In this document: positions 3,884 to 7,215 of the stretch, one piece after another
How positions within the stretch are numbered: position 1 is the first letter of the stretch
Layout of the letters: the number at the start of each line of letters is the position of its first letter
Assembly: GCA_031976395.1 (NCBI GenBank)
Contig: DALYLJ010000167.1
Span: forward strand, 1 to 7,215
Origin: UBA11164 sp002420085
Lineage (GTDB): Bacteria > Pseudomonadota > Gammaproteobacteria > Xanthomonadales > Xanthomonadaceae
Direction of reading: 5' to 3'
DNA: 7,215 nucleotides
Notes under the pieces: model-generated
Told to the model about the DNA's origin: nothing
The model's database searches: none
What the model saw: only the letters and a program-made list of their open reading frames with translations
Position numbers and translations under genes: made by a program

Positions 3884-6143
3884 AGCCGAGTTTGCCGAGC
3901 GGCACTTCGGTTCGACGGTGCAGGATCGGCGGCGGAAGTGCGAAGTAGGTTTCGATCGGCTCCGGACGATGCAGGGCAAAGCCCTGGGCGAAATCGACGC
4001 CGGTCCGTCGGAGCAGGGTGCAGAGGTCGATCGAGGCGGTATGTTCGGCCACCGTGGATACCCCGAGCACGCGGGCGATTTCGGTGATGCCCCGGATGAT
4101 CGCGGCGGCCAGTTCCGAGCGTTCCATTTCCCGCACGAAGCTGCCGTCGATCTTGATGAAATCCACCGCCAGGGCGCGCAGGTAGCCGAACGAGCTGAAA
4201 CCCGTGCCGAAATCATCGAGCGCGAATCGGCAGCCGAGTTGGCGCATCCGTGCGATGAAGCGCTGGGCTCGGGCGAGGTCGTGGACGGCGCTGGTTTCGG
4301 TGATCTCGAAGCACAGTTGCTGGGGTCGCACACGGGCGCGGTCGAGCCGGCGTGCGACGAAATCGGCAAAGCTCTCGTCCATCAGGGAGTCGGCGGTCAG
4401 ATTGATCGCGCAGGTGCCGACCGTGGCCAGCAGGTTCGGGTCGCGGTCCAGCCAGTCGAGGGTCAGGGCGACCACTTCCCGGTCCAGACGCACGCCCAGC
4501 CCGAAGCGCTCGGCGGCTGGGATCATCGAGGCCGGGAGGGTTGGCGGCCCGCCATCGCCGGCATCAAGCCGGACCAGCACCTCGAAATGACGCAGTGGGT
4601 CGCGGCCGGTCGGGTCCAGTTCGAGTCGGGCGATGTCCTGGCAGTACAGGCGGAAGCGGTGGTGTTCCAGTGCCTCGCGGATGCGGATCGCCCAGTGCAT
4701 CGCCTGGGTTCGCAGATGGGTGTCGCCGAGCCCTGGGGTCGCCACGCAGACCCGGGCGCCGCCCATTTCCTTGGCCGTGAAGCAGGCGGCATCGGCCTGG
4801 GCCAAAGCCTGTGCCCGCTGCTCCGGCTGGCCGGCCTCGAACACGGCCAGGCCGATGCTGGCATCGATGCTGAGGATGTGATCGTTCCAGGGCAGACGGA
4901 AGTCTTCGATCGCCTTGAGCAGACGCTCGGCGCGATTGCGCCAGTCGCCGGATTCATGCTCGATCAGCATGGCCGCGAATTCGTCGCCGCCCAGTCGATA
5001 CAGCGACTCGCCCGGATGCAGTTCGGTCTGAATCAGGGAGGCGATGCTGCGGATCACGGCATCGCCGGCCGCATGACTGGCGGTGTCGTTGATCAGGGTG
5101 AAATGATCGAGATCGATATACAGCAGGGCGATGCGTCCGTCGGGGCGGCCCGGCTGTGGTTCGGCACGCAGGTCTTCCTCGAAGGCGGTGCGGTTGGCCA
5201 GACCGGTCAGCGGGTCGGTCAGTGCCCGTCGCAGCAGTTGCGTTTCACTGAGCCGACGCTGGTAGGCGCCGGCCATGACCAGCATCGGGGCAATCCCGAT
5301 CAGGCTGAGGAAACCGAGCAGGAGGCCGACTTCCAGCGGATGCTGAGGTTGTGGCAAGCCGTTCAGGCCGAGGCCGGAGGCGATGGTCAGGGACAGGATG
5401 GCCACGGCGCTGCCGAGCAGGGTCCAGGCGGCGGGGAAGCGCATCGCGCTCCACAGCAGGAGCGCCAGCGGCACCGAGGCCATCGCCAACACGAAGGCTT
5501 CAGCGAAGCGGGCGCCGAACACCGGTCCGGTCAGGGCGGCGACGAACAGCAATGCCCAGACCAGACGCTCGCTCCTGGGCGCGAAACTGCCTGGCTCGAA
5601 CTGGGCCGAATTGCGGGTTCGCGGTCGCTGGGTCAGCAGCCAGAGGGCCGCCGGGGTCAGTGCCGCGACACTCAGGAAATCCCCCATCGACCAGCGCAGA
5701 AAGGCGACCGGCCACTGCTGACCCGGCACCAGGCCGGCCAGCCACAGGCCGAGCGAGCCGATCAGGCCGCTGACCAGGCCCATCACGATGCCGCCCTGCA
5801 GGAGCGCCAGCCCGGTGGCGATGTCCGGGCGCGGCTCGGGTGTTCGATGGCGTATCCAGCAGGCACCGAACAGGGCGCCGAGGGCATTGCTGAGCGCCGA
5901 GAACGGCAGGAACTCGGGTGACACCGGGTCGAGCGTCGCGTGCATCGCCAGATTGGCCGCCACCACCCACAGCCACCAGCGGGTGCCGAACCGCACCAGG
6001 ACCGCCAGGGCCAGTCCGGACGCCGGCCAGAACAGGGCGACTTCGCCGGGGTCGTCGATCATCGACAGTGCTGCCCATGCTCCGGCCAGATAGACCGAAG
6101 TGAGGGTGATCAACCGCACGGCAGTGGCGCGTCCCCCGGACAC
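3876..6143 (-). CDS. MASE1-GGDEF-EAL membrane protein, probable cyclic-di-GMP phosphodiesterase
   Basis: This 755-residue inner-membrane protein couples a sensor to cyclic-di-GMP turnover. Residues about 8-295 form a multi-helix MASE1 domain (ALFWPASGLALAVL at 36-49; FLRWSMGDFLSVAALTPAALWLL at 148-170). The GGDEF domain (about 303-468) has TDPLTGLANR, YIDLDHFTLIND and intact GGDEF at 385-389. Metal and guanine contacts D344, N352 and D361 are present, but the FK lysine is Thr349, the RxxD inhibitory site reads HPGE (376-379), and the usual Arg four residues after Lys458 is Gly. The EAL domain (about 483-735) has EVL for EAL (Glu521), Asn581, FEITE (Glu613), DDFGTG loop 6 (643-648), FIKID (Lys664), Glu700 and QGF (Gln720), so the full phosphodiesterase set is present. 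I therefore favour a phosphodiesterase, with the GGDEF half regulatory or weakly active. The start is GTG at 6143 with AGGA seven bases upstream; an in-frame TAG four codons before excludes a longer form. It is followed by prfC. Confidence 0.95.
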   Translation of the reverse strand: MSGGRATAVRLITLTSVYLAGAWAALSMIDDPGEVALFWPASGLALAVLVRFGTRWWLWVVAANLAMHATLDPVSPEFLPFSALSNALGALFGACWIRHRTPEPRPDIATGLALLQGGIVMGLVSGLIGSLGLWLAGLVPGQQWPVAFLRWSMGDFLSVAALTPAALWLLTQRPRTRNSAQFEPGSFAPRSERLVWALLFVAALTGPVFGARFAEAFVLAMASVPLALLLWSAMRFPAAWTLLGSAVAILSLTIASGLGLNGLPQPQHPLEVGLLLGFLSLIGIAPMLVMAGAYQRRLSETQLLRRALTDPLTGLANRTAFEEDLRAEPQPGRPDGRIALLYIDLDHFTLINDTASHAAGDAVIRSIASLIQTELHPGESLYRLGGDEFAAMLIEHESGDWRNRAERLLKAIEDFRLPWNDHILSIDASIGLAVFEAGQPEQRAQALAQADAACFTAKEMGGARVCVATPGLGDTHLRTQAMHWAIRIREALEHHRFRLYCQDIARLELDPTGRDPLRHFEVLVRLDAGDGGPPTLPASMIPAAERFGLGVRLDREVVALTLDWLDRDPNLLATVGTCAINLTADSLMDESFADFVARRLDRARVRPQQLCFEITETSAVHDLARAQRFIARMRQLGCRFALDDFGTGFSSFGYLRALAVDFIKIDGSFVREMERSELAAAIIRGITEIARVLGVSTVAEHTASIDLCTLLRRTGVDFAQGFALHRPEPIETYFALPPPILHRRTEVPLGKLGLL

Positions 6144-6150
6144 GGCTCCA

Positions 6151-6154
6151 TCCT
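6151..6154 (-). promoter_or_regulatory. Shine-Dalgarno for the GTG start of the MASE1-GGDEF-EAL gene
   Basis: AGGA lies seven bases before the GTG at 6143. An in-frame TAG (6155-6153) overlaps it, so translation in this frame cannot start further upstream. A nearby ATG at 6150-6148 is in another frame. Confidence 0.6.
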
Positions 6155-6180
6155 ACTCCCGATCCAAGGCGATGTTTGGT

Positions 6181-6218
6181 GCCAGCGTCGGTCAAGTATG
6201 GCCGGTCGTATCGCTGGC
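6181..6218. repeat. 7-base perfect inverted repeat between M23 and GGDEF-EAL genes
   Basis: GCCAGCG (6181-6187) and CGCTGGC (6212-6218) are perfect complements around a 24-base loop. The element fills the middle of the 82-base spacer after the M23 stop and before the GGDEF-EAL gene. No T run follows, so it is not an intrinsic terminator. The loop contains TTGACC on the minus strand (6195-6190), a possible -35, but I find no good -10 at the right distance. An operator or an mRNA stem are both possible. Confidence 0.35.
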
Positions 6219-6225
6219 CGTGGAG

Positions 6226-7158
6226 TCAGTCGGTCAACGGCAGCGGACCGGCATCCGAACGCATCCGGAACGGGATCGATTCCAGACGCATGCCGCGATT
6301 GACCTGCACGGCGAAATGCAGGTGTGGTCCAGTGCTGAAGCCGGTATTGCCGGAGTAGCCGATGTGCTGGCCGGCACGCACGGTCTGGCCGGGCCTGACC
6401 AGGGTACCGTCCGGCTGGAGGTGGGCGTAGACCGCCATCGTGCCGTCGGCGTGTTCGATGCGGATATGGTTGGCACGATCAGCGAATTTTTCGCGATCGA
6501 GCCCGCTCCGATCAAAGTCGGATTCGACCTGCATCACCCGGCCCGCGCGTGCCGCCAGGATCGGGGTGCCTTCGGCGACGCCGATATCGATGGCGTAGCG
6601 GCTCTGGTCATCGGTGTGGCTGAATGCCCCGCCGAAGCCCTGGCCGAGTTGGAATGGTCCTCGGACCGGCAGGTCGTACTGGTAGTCTTCCGGCTGGGCA
6701 TCCGGGCGGCCGGGCACGGCGTTCAGGTCGAGCGTGAAGCGGCCGGCCTGGCTGCGGTCGGCCGGAAACAATTCGGCCACGGTGGCCTGGGCAAGGCCCG
6801 GCAGGACGTGTCGGGTCGGCAACGGCGGTCGGCTGTCGATATTGCGGTTCTCGCGGTAGCGCAGTTCGACCTCGATGTGGCCATGAATCAGGTTGCGCGC
6901 GATCGCCCGATACTGGCCGTCGCCAGTGTCGAGCGCCATCCGGGCCAGTGGCTTGGGTTCGGCGGCATAGCGGATGCGCTCGACCGCAGCGGCCTCCTGG
7001 CCGGCCTGGGGTGGCGCCCGATCGGTGTAGTGGACGACGCCGTTGGAGTCGGTCCACTTGTAGACGGTCCCGGCGCAGGCCGGTGCCAGTGCGGTCAGGC
7101 TGATGGCCGAGATCACGGCCGTCGGCAGGATCAGCAGTAGTCGGAGGGTGGCGGTCAT
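6226..7158 (-). CDS. Periplasmic M23 (LytM-type) metallopeptidase with N-terminal DUF4124
   Basis: This 310-residue protein is probably an exported peptidoglycan DD-endopeptidase. A signal peptide covers about residues 1-29 (hydrophobic 5-25, probable cleavage after ACA). The Cys at 28 lies in LAPAC, which fits a lipobox poorly. DUF4124 follows (YKWTDSNGVVHYTDRAPP, 33-50), a short domain common at the N-terminus of exported proteobacterial proteins. Residues about 90-160 form a spacer I cannot assign. The M23 domain starts near 165: FSH (His181), RYAIDIG (Asp191), EGTPILAARAGRVMQVE, YAHL (His246) and GPHLHF (His279 and His281). The expected zinc ligands are His181, Asp191 and His281, with His246 and His279 catalytic. 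The first His and the Asp are ten residues apart rather than the usual HxxxD, as in a subgroup of M23 proteins I believe exists; I cannot confirm that here. The start is ATG at 7158, needed for the signal peptide; no Shine-Dalgarno is seen. EnvC/NlpD-like activators lack the metal ligands, so a true enzyme is favoured. Confidence 0.92.
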   Translation of the reverse strand: MTATLRLLLILPTAVISAISLTALAPACAGTVYKWTDSNGVVHYTDRAPPQAGQEAAAVERIRYAAEPKPLARMALDTGDGQYRAIARNLIHGHIEVELRYRENRNIDSRPPLPTRHVLPGLAQATVAELFPADRSQAGRFTLDLNAVPGRPDAQPEDYQYDLPVRGPFQLGQGFGGAFSHTDDQSRYAIDIGVAEGTPILAARAGRVMQVESDFDRSGLDREKFADRANHIRIEHADGTMAVYAHLQPDGTLVRPGQTVRAGQHIGYSGNTGFSTGPHLHFAVQVNRGMRLESIPFRMRSDAGPLPLTD

Positions 7159-7164
7159 GGCGAC

Positions 7165-7170
7165 ATGCTA
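7165..7170 (-). promoter_or_regulatory. -10-like hexamer TAGCAT six bases before the M23 start
   Basis: On the minus strand TAGCAT (four of six to TATAAT) ends six bases before the ATG at 7158, so transcription would start at or beside the A of the ATG. There is no Shine-Dalgarno in between and no good -35. A leaderless mRNA is possible. The remaining bases to the window end (7171-7215) show no start of a divergent gene. Confidence 0.32.
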
Positions 7171-7215
7171 GCCGGCATTCGTTGCGAACACGACCCCGGT
7201 GATTGGACACGTGAT

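Noticed and set aside
2255..4087. 610-codon open frame on the + strand
   Set aside because: It lies almost wholly antisense to prfC, whose protein matches RF3 end to end. Its translation is rich in Asp, Gly, Val and Arg with no recognisable motif; long antisense frames are expected from GC-biased codon use.
3836..4369. N-terminal extension of prfC
   Set aside because: The frame stays open for 178 codons upstream, but this part overlaps the EAL-domain coding sequence in another frame and has Ser/Arg/Pro-rich content. The true start at 3835 aligns with E. coli RF3.
3918..5921. 667-codon open frame on the + strand
   Set aside because: It is fully antisense to the MASE1-GGDEF-EAL gene, which has clear catalytic motifs. 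The product is Gln/Gly/Ala/Glu-rich without domains.
6190..6195. TTGACC as the -35 of a promoter for the MASE1-GGDEF-EAL gene
   Set aside because: No acceptable -10 is found 15-19 bases downstream on the minus strand (the candidates read like CATCGC or TCGCCT), so a promoter is not called.
6100..7140. 346-codon open frame on the + strand
   Set aside because: It is antisense to the M23 peptidase, which has a signal peptide and metal-site motifs; this frame has none.
1..7215. Frequent GATCG or CGATCG words across the window
   Set aside because: They are visibly common, including one GCGATCGC at 560-567, but they are spread through coding frames as ATC-GAT-CG codon runs. Without a genome-wide count this is best explained by codon use.

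Overview
The window is chromosomal DNA from a high-GC gammaproteobacterium. A Xanthomonadales/Lysobacterales-like lineage is my best guess, because the proteins read as gammaproteobacterial (PrfC closely follows the E. coli protein, and there is a monofunctional MtgA). GT2, M23 and prfC lack a clear Shine-Dalgarno, and GT2 and M23 have a -10-like hexamer almost touching the start codon. The lineage is inference; no rRNA or marker tree is available. There are no tRNA or rRNA genes, insertion sequences, CRISPR arrays or phage genes. This is ordinary core or housekeeping sequence, densely coding, with no gene-free stretch above about 145 bases.

Layout. The left part is on the + strand: the 3' part of mtgA (2-508, cell-wall glycosyltransferase, cut by the window edge), a hairpin with a short T run (529-556), a GtrB/DPM-type polyisoprenyl-phosphate glycosyltransferase (585-1553), a possible 34-codon small ORF (1598-1702), and a two-CBS-domain protein (1699-2127). 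The right part is on the - strand and converges on it: a periplasmic M23 endopeptidase with a DUF4124 N-terminus (7158-6226), a MASE1-GGDEF-EAL membrane cyclic-di-GMP protein (6143-3876), then prfC, peptide chain release factor 3 (3835-2231). The two groups meet in a 103-base convergent spacer (2128-2230) that holds a GC hairpin and degenerate 12-base repeats.

How the genes relate. Three of the six main genes concern the envelope: MtgA polymerises glycan strands, the GT2 enzyme makes a lipid-linked sugar donor at the inner membrane, and the M23 enzyme cuts peptide cross-links in the periplasm. The MASE1-GGDEF-EAL protein probably degrades cyclic-di-GMP, since all EAL catalytic residues are present while the GGDEF half has a degraded inhibitory site and other changes. 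PrfC recycles release factors. I see no evidence that these form one pathway; the adjacency looks like ordinary genome packing.

The most interesting details are small-scale. There is a candidate 34-residue ORF with its own Shine-Dalgarno that ends in an ATGA overlap with the CBS gene, and its Shine-Dalgarno can pair with CTCC on either side. A perfect extended -10 promoter for prfC is embedded across the stop codon of the upstream cyclic-di-GMP gene. The GT2 and M23 genes are candidates for leaderless transcription. I did not find a convincing novel multi-gene system in this window.
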